A DNA stretch of 51,516 nt, from the NCBI GenBank assembly GCA_010365215.1, contig JAAFGT010000018.1, forward strand, positions 1-51,516, read 5' to 3'. This document shows, one piece after another, positions 1-8,898 of this stretch (its first letter is position 1; each line of letters starts with the position of its first letter). The position numbers and the translations under genes were made by a program. The notes beneath the pieces are model-generated. The model saw nothing but the letters and a program-made list of their open reading frames with translations. It made no database searches and was not told the DNA's origin. The DNA is from Acidipila sp. GTDB taxonomy: Bacteria; Acidobacteriota; Terriglobia; Acidiferrales; UBA7541.

Positions 1-730
1 GGGCGTGCCGCGAGCGCGGGCGTGGCTCGGCGCGTGGGAGGCGGAGGCGGGAAGCAGCGCCCGGCGCGGTGCGTTGCTGGAAATAGGCTGCGGGACCGCG
101 CCGTTGCTCGAGGCCGCCGAGGGATATGCGCGGCGCGCGGGCGTGGATATCGCGCTGCGCTGGCTGGTGGTGGCCAAGAAGCGCCTGCAACAGGCTGGGC
201 TGGATCTGCCACTGATCTGCGCGTGCGCCGAAGCGCTGCCATTTCGCGAGCCGCAATTCGATTGCGTGGTATTCGATTCCGCGCTCGAACATGTGCAGGA
301 TCAGGCCAAGACCTTAGACGAGGCGCACCGTGTTTTGCGCGCTGACGGTGTTCTATTTGTGGCTACGCCGAACCGTATGAGTGTCGGTCCCGATCCACAG
401 ACCGGAGTATGGTGCGGGAGCTGGATGCCCAAGAAATTAACCGCGGCCATCGTCCGCCGCCAGGGCGGGATTCCACCTGTGCGGCGCCTGCTGAGCGAAG
501 CCGAACTGGCCGGACTGCTTCGCGGTGCAGGATTCGAGCGCGTCAGCCTTTTCCGTCTACAAATCGCCGAAGCGCAGCGTTCGCGCCTCTCGTCTTTACA
601 GCAAAACGTGTTGCGTCTCTACGAAGCGGGCGCGCGCGTACCCGGGTTCAAACAATTGCTGCAAAGAATTGGCCCGCTGTTGCACGCCGTGGCTCGCAAG
701 GGAAACCCTCTCGGCGCGACTGATCAATGA
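1..730 (+). CDS. Class I SAM-dependent methyltransferase, 5' end cut by window edge
   Basis: A Rossmann-fold methyltransferase. Numbering from the GTG at 5, the SAM-binding glycine motif LEIGCGT lies near residues 25-31, the acidic post-motif GVDIA follows, and a motif-II-like stretch FDCVVFDSALEHV lies near residues 84-96. The frame is open to the left edge, so the true start is probably outside the window and the GTG at 5 is only the first possible start. The stop overlaps the start of the next gene by 4 bp (ATGA), so the two are probably translationally coupled. With a GT39-like and a GT2 glycosyltransferase downstream, a role in modifying a surface glycan or lipid-linked sugar is plausible. 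The substrate cannot be read from the sequence. Confidence 0.8.
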   Translation, partial: GVPRARAWLGAWEAEAGSSARRGALLEIGCGTAPLLEAAEGYARRAGVDIALRWLVVAKKRLQQAGLDLPLICACAEALPFREPQFDCVVFDSALEHVQDQAKTLDEAHRVLRADGVLFVATPNRMSVGPDPQTGVWCGSWMPKKLTAAIVRRQGGIPPVRRLLSEAELAGLLRGAGFERVSLFRLQIAEAQRSRLSSLQQNVLRLYEAGARVPGFKQLLQRIGPLLHAVARKGNPLGATDQ

Positions 731-2298
731 CCCTCGATGCTGAGGTGACGGTCGATGATGAGATGACGCTCGACGACGGCCGATCGTTTCCATGCCGTTC
801 CGGCATCGCTTGGATTCTTCTCGGTGCGTTATTGCTTGGGGCCGGTTCGCTGCTGTATCCGTGGACGGAACGGGATTCGGCTTCGGCGGCCTACATTGGC
901 GCGCGGATTCTGGAAGGCCAGGCGCCCTACCGCGACGCGTGGAACGTTAAAGGCCCGGGGATTAACTTCGCTTACGCGCTCAGCAATCTTTTTTTTGGAA
1001 AAAGCGCCGCGGGACTGCGCGTGTTCGATCTGCTTTGGCAGACTGCGACCGCACTGCTGCTGGCCTTGGCCACGACCCGAATTTATAAGAACGCTTCCAT
1101 GGGCCGCATTGCGGCCCTGGTGTACCTGACCGCATATTTTTCACAAAACTATTGGAACTGGGGAGAGGCTGACGGCTTGCTTTCTTTGCCGCTGGCCATG
1201 GCGTTGTTGTTTGCGGTTCGCGCGCAAGAGAACGAACGATTGCTCTTCTGGATGCTGGCCGGAGTAGGAGTGGGGATTGCTACGCTATTCAAATCACCCT
1301 GGGGATTGTTTGGATTGGCGATTCTGGTTGCGGCGCTGGCGCAAGAGGGCCGGCGAGTGGATCGCGCTGTGCGCAGACCGGCGGCCCTGGCCGCTGGATT
1401 TGGATTGTCGGCTGCCACCGCCGGGATTTATCTGTTCTGGAAAAATGCCCTGACGGATTTTTGGACTACGCAGTTTCTTCTCGCAACGGAATATGTCGCT
1501 CGCCTGCGCGCAGTGGCTTCAGCAAAGTGCGTCATGGCCGCCTTTGTACAGCCGGTCCATACGCCCCTGATCCTGATCGCCGCCATCGGGTTGTGGTCAA
1601 TGGTGACGACTGCAGCGAGTCGAAAGCGTCTTTCCCCGCCGGAATTGCTGCTGCTCGCATGGATGTTTATCGCCGCGTTTACTCTGGTGATGCACGGCGC
1701 TTATTTGGCTTACGACTTCCTGCCGTTCTTTGCTCCTCTGGCGATTCTGTGTGCACCGCCCATTTACGCTGCAGGGAAGGCGGTGCGTGAAAAGCGGCGC
1801 AGCGCTGCATGGCTGGCTTTGGCCGCCCTTGCGCTCGTTGTGCCGGCGAAGAAAATTGGCCAGCACTATGCCGTTGCCGTGAATACACTGCGCGGGCGTG
1901 TAGAGCCCGGCGTTTGGAATACGCTGGGGACTTTTCTGAACCAGCGAACCGCTCCACAGGACAGGATTTTTGTGTGGGGCAACGCGCCGGTGATCTATCT
2001 TTACGCCGATCGCCTGTCGTCCTCGCGCTTCATCCAGACATGGTTTCTGACGATTCCCTGGCGCCACGTGGACTACCGGCCGGTTTTTCTTGCTGAGTTT
2101 GCCGCGCACCGCCCGCGCTATTTTGTGCTACTCAAGGCCGAACCCGAGCAGGGTTGCGCGCCACTGTTCCCGGGATCACAGGAAACTTTCGAGCAGTTTG
2201 CGGCATTGAGGAATATTGTCGCCGAAGAGTACCAGGTCGAAAAAGACGAACCGCTTTTCCGCATTTATCGCCAGAAACAACCGGGGAGCAGTCCGTGA
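727..2298 (+). CDS. Polytopic membrane glycosyltransferase, GT39/ArnT-like
   Basis: A 523-residue integral membrane protein with about ten hydrophobic segments. It has a short acidic cytoplasmic N-terminus and a first membrane helix near residues 30-50. The loop that follows carries the acidic residues typical of C-superfamily glycosyltransferases (the TERDSASAAYIGARIL region near residue 54 onward). The C-terminal 130 residues look soluble and include FVWGNAPVIYLYADR. Family members transfer sugars from polyprenyl-phosphate carriers on the outer face of the inner membrane. The next gene is a GT2 enzyme of the polyprenyl-phosphate sugar synthase type, which could make that donor (inference). 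ATGA overlap with the upstream gene and GTGA overlap with the downstream gene indicate one operon. Confidence 0.75.
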   Translation: MTLDAEVTVDDEMTLDDGRSFPCRSGIAWILLGALLLGAGSLLYPWTERDSASAAYIGARILEGQAPYRDAWNVKGPGINFAYALSNLFFGKSAAGLRVFDLLWQTATALLLALATTRIYKNASMGRIAALVYLTAYFSQNYWNWGEADGLLSLPLAMALLFAVRAQENERLLFWMLAGVGVGIATLFKSPWGLFGLAILVAALAQEGRRVDRAVRRPAALAAGFGLSAATAGIYLFWKNALTDFWTTQFLLATEYVARLRAVASAKCVMAAFVQPVHTPLILIAAIGLWSMVTTAASRKRLSPPELLLLAWMFIAAFTLVMHGAYLAYDFLPFFAPLAILCAPPIYAAGKAVREKRRSAAWLALAALALVVPAKKIGQHYAVAVNTLRGRVEPGVWNTLGTFLNQRTAPQDRIFVWGNAPVIYLYADRLSSSRFIQTWFLTIPWRHVDYRPVFLAEFAAHRPRYFVLLKAEPEQGCAPLFPGSQETFEQFAALRNIVAEEYQVEKDEPLFRIYRQKQPGSSP

Positions 2299-3134
2299 CT
2301 TCCTCGCAGCTCGCCGGCCAAGCCAAAAACCTTGTGGACGTCTCGGTGATATGCCCCTACCACAATGAAGCGGAGATTATCGAGAAGGCTGTGCCGGAAT
2401 TGGGGCGGCAACTGGCCAAGCTCGATGGGAGCTGGGAATTACTGCTGGTGAACGATGGATCGACGGACGGCTCCGACGATATTCTTTTGCGGCTGGCGGT
2501 CGAGAACCCGCGGATCCGGCCACTGGGATATTTCGCGCAACGTGGCCGAGGTTTCGCTCTGCGCGCCGGAATCGAGGCGGCACGCGCCGCGATCGTGGTC
2601 ACCACCGAGCTTGATCTCTCCTGGGGCGCAAACATCGTCCAGGACTTGGTACGGGCCCTGCAAGAAAACCCCGAAGCGCAGATCGTCATCGCCAGCCCTC
2701 ACCTGCCCGGAGGCGGTTACAAAAATGTGCCGGCGGTACGCGTGTGGATCAGCCGTCTGGGCAATCTGGCGATTCGCGACTGCCTGCCGGGAGCGGTGAC
2801 CATGAATACCGGCATGACTCGCGCGTACCGCCGCGCGGCGGTGCAGTCCATGCAACTGGAGGAAGACGGAAAGATTTTTCACCTGGAAGTCATTCGCGCC
2901 GCGGCGAAACAGGGTCTGAAGATAATCGAAATTCCTGCCGTGCTGGAATGGCGGCACTACGGTGAAGGAGAAAACTCCAGGCGCCGCCCGAGCTCGCTGA
3001 AAATCCCGCGTCAGATAAAATCTCACCTGGCCTATCTGCTGCGTGTGAATCCAAAAAAATGTTTAGCGCGCGCCCTCGAGGCTTGCGTTCTTCTGGGGAT
3101 CGCTGCCTGGGTTGTGGCCAGGTGGATTTTCTGA
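2295..3134 (+). CDS. GT2 glycosyltransferase, polyprenyl-phosphate sugar synthase-like
   Basis: A GT-A fold family 2 glycosyltransferase of 279 residues. The N-terminal strand VSVICPYHNEAE and the LLVNDGSTDGSDD nucleotide-binding motif are clear. A TTELDLSW segment occupies the position of the DxD-like site. A hydrophobic segment at the extreme C-terminus (ACVLLGIAAWVVARWIF) suggests membrane anchoring, as in dolichol/undecaprenyl-phosphate mannose synthases. I chose the GTG at 2295 because it overlaps the preceding stop as GTGA, which fits the operon. An ATG at 2154 is in frame but would overlap the upstream gene by 145 bp. Likely product: a polyprenyl-phosphate-linked hexose used by the upstream membrane glycosyltransferase (inference). 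Confidence 0.82.
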   Translation: MTSSQLAGQAKNLVDVSVICPYHNEAEIIEKAVPELGRQLAKLDGSWELLLVNDGSTDGSDDILLRLAVENPRIRPLGYFAQRGRGFALRAGIEAARAAIVVTTELDLSWGANIVQDLVRALQENPEAQIVIASPHLPGGGYKNVPAVRVWISRLGNLAIRDCLPGAVTMNTGMTRAYRRAAVQSMQLEEDGKIFHLEVIRAAAKQGLKIIEIPAVLEWRHYGEGENSRRRPSSLKIPRQIKSHLAYLLRVNPKKCLARALEACVLLGIAAWVVARWIF

Positions 3135-3163
3135 GCGCAGCTAGAGCGAAGGGCGCGGCTGCG

Positions 3164-4207
3164 TCAAGCCGGGAATAAAACCGTGCCGCCGTCCGCGGAG
3201 CTTTGGTAAACCGCGTGGGCGATCTCAACAGCGCGCAGGCCGTCGTGGCCGGAAGCTGCGGGCGTGGCTTGGCCCTGCGCGGCGCGAAGAAAGCCGGCGA
3301 ACTCCTCGATAAAACTTTGCACCACGGTAAAGCGATAGCTCTTCAGCCGCTCTTTAATTTGCAGCGCAGGGAAAAAAAAGCGCTCGCGGCGCATGGGGCC
3401 GCCAGGCTTTTCCGACCAGACGGCGTCGGCATACATGGGCGGGTAGGAAGCGCGAACGCAGCCGCGTGTGCCGTAAACTTCGATGCGGAAGCGATAGCCG
3501 CGCCACTCGCTCCAACTGGCTTGCAGCTGCGCGATGTTGCCGCGCGAATTCCGCAACAGCGCGAAGGCATTGTCTTCGCAGCCCTCGAAGCTCCACACGT
3601 GCCCGGTGCGGAAGCCTTTGACCTCAACCACTTCACCGAGGAAGTAGCGCGTGAGGTCCAGAATATGGATGCCATTATCCACCAGCGCGCCGCCGCCCAT
3701 TACTTTTACATCGTGAACCCAGGCATGCGTGAATTCAGTTCCGCCAGGATGGCCGGCATAACTGCGGATGTGATCGAGCTCGCCGATGCGGCCGGAGTCA
3801 AGAACGCTCTTCGCGGCGGCGATGGCCGGATAAAACCGGTAGTTGAACCCGGTGGCCAGGTGACGTTTTGCCGCGCGTGCCGCTTCGACAATCTGGCGGC
3901 CTTCCTCGGGACTGCGCGCCAGCGGCTTCTCGCACAGCACATGTTTGCCCAGGCGAAAAGCCTCCAGGCACATCGGCGTGTGCAAGGGCGGAGGAGTGGA
4001 GACCAGCACGGCGTCAACGTCGTCGCCCAGCGCGGCGTGCCAGTCGCTTTCGTAGGGCACGCCGTGCTGGGCCGCGAGCGCCTTGCCGCGCGCCGCGTCC
4101 ACGTCGCAAGCACGCACCAATTTCAGGCCGGGCGATTTTTGCAATGCTTCGGCGCGCAGGCCGCCGATTTCTCCGCAACCAATCAGAGCGAAACGCATTT
4201 CATTCAT
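3164..4207 (-). CDS. Gfo/Idh/MocA family NAD(P)-dependent oxidoreductase
   Basis: A 347-residue sugar oxidoreductase. The N-terminal Rossmann motif ALIGCGEIGGLRAEAL binds NAD(P). The family EKP motif (CEKPLARSPEEG) and GFNYRFYPAI follow, and a GGGALVDNGIHILDL stretch forms the catalytic/substrate part of the C-terminal alpha/beta domain. The chosen start is the ATG at 4207 (MNEMRFALIG). The open frame extends to 4291 but the extra residues are low-complexity and Arg-rich. It converges on the GT2 gene (29 bp between stops) and diverges from the DUF1223 gene. It probably oxidises or reduces a sugar or cyclitol; the substrate is not predictable. Confidence 0.88.
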   Translation of the reverse strand: MNEMRFALIGCGEIGGLRAEALQKSPGLKLVRACDVDAARGKALAAQHGVPYESDWHAALGDDVDAVLVSTPPPLHTPMCLEAFRLGKHVLCEKPLARSPEEGRQIVEAARAAKRHLATGFNYRFYPAIAAAKSVLDSGRIGELDHIRSYAGHPGGTEFTHAWVHDVKVMGGGALVDNGIHILDLTRYFLGEVVEVKGFRTGHVWSFEGCEDNAFALLRNSRGNIAQLQASWSEWRGYRFRIEVYGTRGCVRASYPPMYADAVWSEKPGGPMRRERFFFPALQIKERLKSYRFTVVQSFIEEFAGFLRAAQGQATPAASGHDGLRAVEIAHAVYQSSADGGTVLFPA

Positions 4208-4271
4208 AGGCAGCCACAGAGTACCTGAGCGCGGTGCCGCCGGGAAGCGTGATGTGCGCCGGCGGTGTTCC

Positions 4272-4301
4272 TTCGCAATAGGCCGGCGCATCTATTAGGA
4301 T
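4272..4301 (+). promoter_or_regulatory. Possible sigma70-type promoter for the DUF1223 gene
   Basis: TTCGCA at 4272-4277 and TAGGAT at 4296-4301 are separated by 18 bp, about 70 bp before the DUF1223 start, in the divergent gap to the oxidoreductase. The -35 matches the consensus at 4 of 6 bases. Weak evidence on its own. Confidence 0.25.
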
Positions 4302-4368
4302 AAGCCCGAATAGGAAAGAGCCGACGCGAGTAGAGGAAGCAGAAGGGTATGCACGAAACGAGGCGAGA

Positions 4369-5316
4369 ATGAATCGACGAGTATGGCGAGCACTGCTCTT
4401 TGCCGGTGGGATCATTGCGGTCGTGACCGGCGCGCGAGTTTTTGCGGCGCGCCATCCCGCGCGAGCTTCCACTCCGCAGCAGCAGAATTCAGTAACCGGG
4501 CGCGTGCCCGTTCTCGTGGAGCTGTTTACCTCCGAAGGCTGCTCGAGCTGCCCGCCCGCGGATGGATTGCTGGCGCGGCTGGTGGAGACGCAGCCGGTGG
4601 AGGGCGCGGAGGTTGTTGCGCTCGAAGAGCATGTGGATTACTGGAACCGCCTGGGCTGGACCGACCCGTATTCGTCGCCGGTCTTTACGCAACGGCAGGC
4701 AGAGTATTCCGACGCCTTCGGCTTAGAGGGCGCATACACGCCGCAGATGGTGGTCGACGGGCGGGCGGAATTTGTCGGCAGCGATGAGCGTCACGCGCGG
4801 CAGTCCATCGCGCAGGCGGCGCGCGAGAAAAAGAACCGGGTGCAGATCGCTCTTGCGCCGGGCGAACAATCGCCGGATCACATAACGCTCACCGTAAAGC
4901 TGGCGGGCGCTGAAGCGAAAGAAGCGGGCAGGATTATTCTGGCACTCACCGAGGACAAGCTTTCCACCGTTCCCGTGCGCGGAGAAAATTCCGGCCGGTC
5001 ATGGGGGCATTCCTCGGTGGCGCGATTGACCGTACTGCTCGGCGAGCAGAAGCCCGGAGCGGGGGATTTTTCCGCCACTGCGGTAGTGACACTTCCGCCG
5101 GAATGGCGCCGCGAAAATATGCGTGTGGTGGCTTTCGTCCAGGAGCAGAAGACGCGGCGTATTCTCGGCGTGGGCGTGACTTCATTGACGAAGCTGATGA
5201 AGCTGACAACTCCGACACTGCCGGCGACGCTCAGCCCGGGGCGAGCCTCCCTGGACGCAACCGGAGGTACAATGCCGGGAAGCGCATCACCATTGCATAG
5301 TGGAGTAAGCCCTTGA
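4369..5316 (+). CDS. DUF1223 thioredoxin-fold protein, exported or membrane-anchored
   Basis: 315 residues. An N-terminal hydrophobic segment (residues about 8-27) is a signal peptide or anchor. The DUF1223 core follows: VLVELFTSEGCSSCPPAD with a CxxC pair at Cys58/Cys61, then HVDYWNRLGWTDPYSSPVFTQRQ and the GAYTPQMVVDGR segment that resembles the cis-Pro loop of thioredoxin folds. The biochemical role of DUF1223 is not established; a periplasmic thiol-redox function is an inference from the CxxC. The start at 4369 is preceded by a purine-rich GAGGCGAG. The stop overlaps the TTG start of the phosphatase gene by 4 bp, so the two are probably co-translated. Confidence 0.85.
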   Translation: MNRRVWRALLFAGGIIAVVTGARVFAARHPARASTPQQQNSVTGRVPVLVELFTSEGCSSCPPADGLLARLVETQPVEGAEVVALEEHVDYWNRLGWTDPYSSPVFTQRQAEYSDAFGLEGAYTPQMVVDGRAEFVGSDERHARQSIAQAAREKKNRVQIALAPGEQSPDHITLTVKLAGAEAKEAGRIILALTEDKLSTVPVRGENSGRSWGHSSVARLTVLLGEQKPGAGDFSATAVVTLPPEWRRENMRVVAFVQEQKTRRILGVGVTSLTKLMKLTTPTLPATLSPGRASLDATGGTMPGSASPLHSGVSP

Positions 5317-6467
5317 AGATTGAAAAGCCCGGCTGGCTCGAGCAGATGGAAGGCATTCTCGAGACGCTCAACGAGGGCGTGCTGATTACCGACGACTGCC
5401 AGAAAATTCTGTTCGCCAACGAATGCATGGAGGAGCTCACCGGCCTGCAGCGCTCGGAGCTGCTGGGCAGGACGCCGGCATGTTTTTACAAGGGGGCTGA
5501 CCTTTTACCTCTCGAGGAGCAACGCGCGCGAGGGATGGCGGCGGGGCGCAACCGTTTCGAATATTTCATCCCGCGCGATGGTGGCACCGTGCAGCTTCCG
5601 GTGATTATCAGCGCGCGAGAAATCGAAGATCCCGACGGGCGCGTTTTCGCTGTCCTTACCTTCACCGACATCAGTGAACAGAAGCAGGCAGAAGAGCTAC
5701 TGCGCCACGCCAATCAGAAGCTGGAGAAACGCGCGAGTGAAGTGCAGCTCGAGCTGGCGCTGGCCTCGCGCGTGCAGCAGAGCATGACGCCGCAGGGGCT
5801 GCGCTGGGGCGCGGTAAACGTGGAAACCTACTACATGCCGGCGCGCACGATTGGCGGGGATTTCGGCGTGGTCACGGCGCTGCATCATGGGCATCTGGAC
5901 CTGCTGGTGGGGGACGTCTCGGGTCACGGCATCGGCTCGGCGCTGGTGGCCAATCGCATTTACACCGAAACGATGACCCTGCTGAGCCGCGGCTCCGGCC
6001 TCCCAAATCTGCTGAAACGGCTGAACACTTTTGTGCTGGAGGAGATTCGCACCTCCGGCTTCTTTTTCACGCTGGCGGCGGCGAGGCTGGAAGCGGACGG
6101 CAGGCAGTTATTGTTCGCGGGTAGCGGGCACCCGCCCGCGTTTCTGTTGACGCGCGAAGGGGAGTGCCGGCATCTGGAATCGCGCAGCGCGGTGCTGGGG
6201 GCCATCGAGGATGCCGTGGATGCCGATCCAGCGGAGAAAGTCGAGCTGCGGCCGGGGGACCGGCTGGCACTCTACACCGATGGGCTCACGGAAGTGTTCG
6301 ACGCCAACGAACAGATGCTGGGGATCGACGGACTCAGCGAGATTGTCCGCCAGTCCGCGGGCTTGCCGCTGCTCGAGATGAAGAATTCGATTATCGAGCA
6401 GGTGACCGCTTACAGTGAAGAGCCGGCTGAGGATGACCGGTCGCTGGTCCTGGTGGAGATCCACTGA
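5313..6467 (+). CDS. PAS domain-PP2C (SpoIIE/RsbU-like) serine phosphatase
   Basis: 384 residues in three parts. A PAS sensor domain (about 8-121) contains EGVLITDDCQKILFAN and ELTGLQRSELLGR. A helical coiled-coil linker runs about 122-155. A PPM/SpoIIE-type phosphatase domain (about 170-384) has metal-binding aspartates in RTIGGDFG (Asp183), GDVSGHG (Asp201) and the C-terminal EDDRS (Asp374/375). Such proteins dephosphorylate STAS-domain anti-sigma-factor antagonists in partner switching. The STAS protein at 20888 is a conceivable substrate but is unlinked. The start is TTG at 5313, overlapping the DUF1223 stop (TTGA), so it depends on translational coupling. No membrane segment is seen. Confidence 0.9.
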   Translation: MKIEKPGWLEQMEGILETLNEGVLITDDCQKILFANECMEELTGLQRSELLGRTPACFYKGADLLPLEEQRARGMAAGRNRFEYFIPRDGGTVQLPVIISAREIEDPDGRVFAVLTFTDISEQKQAEELLRHANQKLEKRASEVQLELALASRVQQSMTPQGLRWGAVNVETYYMPARTIGGDFGVVTALHHGHLDLLVGDVSGHGIGSALVANRIYTETMTLLSRGSGLPNLLKRLNTFVLEEIRTSGFFFTLAAARLEADGRQLLFAGSGHPPAFLLTREGECRHLESRSAVLGAIEDAVDADPAEKVELRPGDRLALYTDGLTEVFDANEQMLGIDGLSEIVRQSAGLPLLEMKNSIIEQVTAYSEEPAEDDRSLVLVEIH

Positions 6468-6476
6468 GGGCCCCCA

Positions 6477-6502
6477 GGAGCCGGCTCGAAGCCGGCGTTA
6501 CC
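6477..6502. repeat. REP-like palindrome, copy 1
   Basis: An inverted repeat with 7-bp arms (GCCGGCT / AGCCGGC) around CGA, followed by GTTACC. It sits just downstream of the PP2C stop and before the SRPBCC gene. Related palindromes occur at 11416-11442 and 15876-15903, all intergenic. There is no T-run directly after it, so I do not call it a terminator. Confidence 0.55.
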
Positions 6503-6530
6503 GGCGCTGTGGTAAAGTTTTCTCTCCGCG

Positions 6531-6998
6531 ATGCGCATTCTTTCCTTCGCCACCGATATCGAAGCGCCGCTCGACCGCGTATTCGTTTTTTTTGTGCCCC
6601 AGCGGATGACGCTGTGGTACGCGCCGGAGATGGAGACGCATTTTGAAGTACAAGGCGGCGCCGCGGATTTTGCCCCCGGACAAAAAGTACGCATCACCGG
6701 GCAACTGGGCCGGCGCGAAGTGTCGCTGACCGCCGTGGTGACGCGCTATGACTGGATGCGCGCGCTGGAATGGAGGTTCCGCGACGCGTATGGCGTGCGC
6801 GGGCGGCAGTTGTGGCTGCTCGAAGCCACCGCCAGCGGCACACGCGTGCAGATGCGCGAGGAGTACGAGGTGGAGGGAAGACTTTCGAAATTGCTGGAAG
6901 GCGTGCTGATGAAGCCCGCTGTCAATCGTCGCGACCTGCGCATGCTGCAGAACTTGAAACGCCTCGCGGAAGCCAGGCCGGGCGCGCGACGGCCGTAA
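6531..6998 (+). CDS. SRPBCC/START-like ligand-binding protein
   Basis: 155 residues. It opens with ATDIEAPLDRVFVFF, the first strand and helix of polyketide-cyclase/START-like (SRPBCC) folds. Alternating strands follow (VTRYDWMRALEWRF, TRVQMREEYEV) and a long C-terminal helix (residues about 130-150) closes the helix-grip fold. These proteins bind small hydrophobic ligands; no ligand can be assigned. It follows the phosphatase gene by 63 bp on the same strand with a REP-like palindrome between them, and converges on tyrS. The ATG at 6531 is the only sensible start for the conserved first strand. Confidence 0.72.
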   Translation: MRILSFATDIEAPLDRVFVFFVPQRMTLWYAPEMETHFEVQGGAADFAPGQKVRITGQLGRREVSLTAVVTRYDWMRALEWRFRDAYGVRGRQLWLLEATASGTRVQMREEYEVEGRLSKLLEGVLMKPAVNRRDLRMLQNLKRLAEARPGARRP

Positions 6999-7039
6999 CC
7001 CTCTTCTCCTGCCCGGCAATACTTCTAAATCTGAAATGC

Positions 7040-8275
7040 TTATTGCACGATGACGCGTACGAATTTCTTTTTGCCCGCGCGTAGAAGAAATTCGGACGGC
7101 TTCGATAGATCCATCTCCAGCTTGACGTCGTCGGCGCGCTGGTTGTCGATCTCCACTCCGCCCTGTTTGATCAGGCGATCGGCTTCGCTGCGCGATTCGG
7201 AGAGTCCCATTTCCACCAAAAGGACGGACAGGCGCTTGGGCGCGCCGCGGGTCAGCTTTACCACCGGCGAATCTTCCGGCGCTTTACCTTCGCGAAAGAC
7301 GCGGCGAAATTCATCCAGCGCATGTTGCGCGGCGTCGAGACCGTGGAAATCGGCGACGATGCGGCGCGCCAGTTCCATTTTAACGTCCATGGGATGGCCG
7401 TGCTCGGAGCCGGTGCTGCCGCGCAAGGCTGCGAGCGCATCGGGCGCAATGTCAGTGAGCAGCTCGTAGTACGACCACATGCGCTCGTCGGAAATAGACA
7501 TCAGCTTGCCGAACATCTCGCCGGGCGTTTCGGTGATGCCCACGGAATTGCCCAGGCTCTTGGACATTTTGCGCTGGCCGTCGAGCCCCACCAGGATGGG
7601 CATGGTCAAGACCACTTGCTGGGGCTTATTGAACTCGCGCTGAATTTCGCGTCCCATCAGCAGATTGAATTTCTGCTCGGTGGCGCCCAGCTCCACATCG
7701 GCCTCGAGCACCACGGAATCGTAGGCCACCAGCAGCGGATAGAGCAGCTCGTGAACGGAGATGGGCTGATTACCTGCCAGGCGCGAGCGAAAGTCTTCGT
7801 GCTCCAGCATCCGTGCCAGGCGGTATTTTCCGCACAGCCGCACAATATCGTAGCTGGAGAGCTTTCCCAGCCATTCGCTGTTGTAGCGAACTTCGGTTTT
7901 TTCAGGGTCGAGAATTTTGTACACCTGCGCAAGGTAGGTTTTGGCGTTTTCCTGAACCTGTTCGGGCGTGAGCGCGGGGCGCGTCTCGGACTGTCCGGTA
8001 GGGTCGCCGACCAGCGCAGTAAAATCTCCCACCAGGAAAATCGCCGTGTGCCCCAGGTCCTGAAAATGTTTCAGCTTGCGAATCACCACGGTGTGGCCCA
8101 GGTGCAGGTCCGGGGCGGTAGGATCGACACCCAGCTTTACGCGCAGCGGCTTGCCGGTTTTTGCCGATTGTTCAAGCTTGGCCTTCAAGTCCTCCTCGCG
8201 AATTACTTCCGCCGCGCCTTTGCGGAGATAGGCCAGCGGGTCGGCGATGCCATGCGATTTGGAAGCGAGCGTCAT
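7040..8275 (-). CDS. tyrS: Tyrosyl-tRNA synthetase
   Basis: 411 residues, class I aminoacyl-tRNA synthetase charging tRNA-Tyr. The HIGH-type signature is HLGH at 58-61, preceded by KLGVDPTAPDL. The KMSKS loop is at 236-240 (QRKMSKSLGNS). The C-terminal S4 RNA-binding domain is recognisable in LIKQGGVEIDNQRADD. Length and HLGH form fit the TyrZ-like branch of bacterial TyrRS. It is the last gene of the minus-strand block, 17 nt after the purN stop, so it is probably co-transcribed with purN. No T-box leader is possible in that gap. Confidence 0.97.
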   Translation of the reverse strand: MTLASKSHGIADPLAYLRKGAAEVIREEDLKAKLEQSAKTGKPLRVKLGVDPTAPDLHLGHTVVIRKLKHFQDLGHTAIFLVGDFTALVGDPTGQSETRPALTPEQVQENAKTYLAQVYKILDPEKTEVRYNSEWLGKLSSYDIVRLCGKYRLARMLEHEDFRSRLAGNQPISVHELLYPLLVAYDSVVLEADVELGATEQKFNLLMGREIQREFNKPQQVVLTMPILVGLDGQRKMSKSLGNSVGITETPGEMFGKLMSISDERMWSYYELLTDIAPDALAALRGSTGSEHGHPMDVKMELARRIVADFHGLDAAQHALDEFRRVFREGKAPEDSPVVKLTRGAPKRLSVLLVEMGLSESRSEADRLIKQGGVEIDNQRADDVKLEMDLSKPSEFLLRAGKKKFVRVIVQ

Positions 8276-8292
8276 GTCAACGTGTCATCACG

Positions 8293-8898
8293 TCAACTGG
8301 TCATCACGCGGCGGCCGGCAATGTTGAACCGCCCGTCGAGGACCATGCGCACCGCTTCGGTGTAAATGCGATGCTCCTCGGTGAGGATGCGCGCGGTCAG
8401 CGCGTCCGGCGTGTCGTCGTCGCGCACTGCGACCGCCGCTTGCGCGACAATCGGTCCGGCATCGAGATTTTCATCCACAAAATGCACCGTGCACCCGGTC
8501 CACTTTACTCCGTGTTCCAGCGCCTGGCGCTGGGCCTCCAGGCCAGGAAAAGCTGGCAGCAGCGAGGGATGAATGTTCAGGATGCGCTGCGGAAACTGCG
8601 CCACGAACCACCGCGAAAGCAGACGCATATAACCCGCCAGGCAGACCAGATCCACTTTGTATTCCTGCAGCACAGCGGCCACCTGGCGATCGTAGACTTC
8701 GCGTTGCAATCCCTTTGACTGAAGTACACGCGCGGGAATTCCGCGCGCCTGCGCGCGAACGATCCCGGGCGCGCCATCTTGATTGCTGATAACCACGGCA
8801 ATTTCCGCGCCGGGAATCCGCCCCGCGGCACAGCTCTCGGCCAGCGCCTCGAAATTCGAGCCGCGTCCGGAGAGCAGCACGCCGATGCGCCTGGCCAT
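8293..8898 (-). CDS. purN: Phosphoribosylglycinamide formyltransferase
   Basis: 201 residues, the 10-formyl-THF-dependent GAR transformylase (third step of IMP synthesis). Family motifs: VLLSGRGSNFEAL (10-16) for phosphate binding, the catalytic Asn108 and His110 in NIHPSLLP, and Asp146 in ENLDAGPI. The length is normal. It stands apart from the other pur genes, with the plus-strand coiled-coil gene and the selenoprotein candidate between it and purM. It may therefore have its own promoter in 8899-9122; a TTGACG at 9081-9086 (minus strand) with a poor -10 is the best I see there. Confidence 0.96.
   Translation of the reverse strand: MARRIGVLLSGRGSNFEALAESCAAGRIPGAEIAVVISNQDGAPGIVRAQARGIPARVLQSKGLQREVYDRQVAAVLQEYKVDLVCLAGYMRLLSRWFVAQFPQRILNIHPSLLPAFPGLEAQRQALEHGVKWTGCTVHFVDENLDAGPIVAQAAVAVRDDDTPDALTARILTEEHRIYTEAVRMVLDGRFNIAGRRVMTS

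Noticed and set aside
3203-4228. Plus-strand open frame of 341 codons.
   Set aside because: Antisense to the Gfo/Idh/MocA oxidoreductase, which has clear motifs.
7322-8365. Plus-strand open frame of 347 codons.
   Set aside because: Antisense to tyrS and the end of purN.
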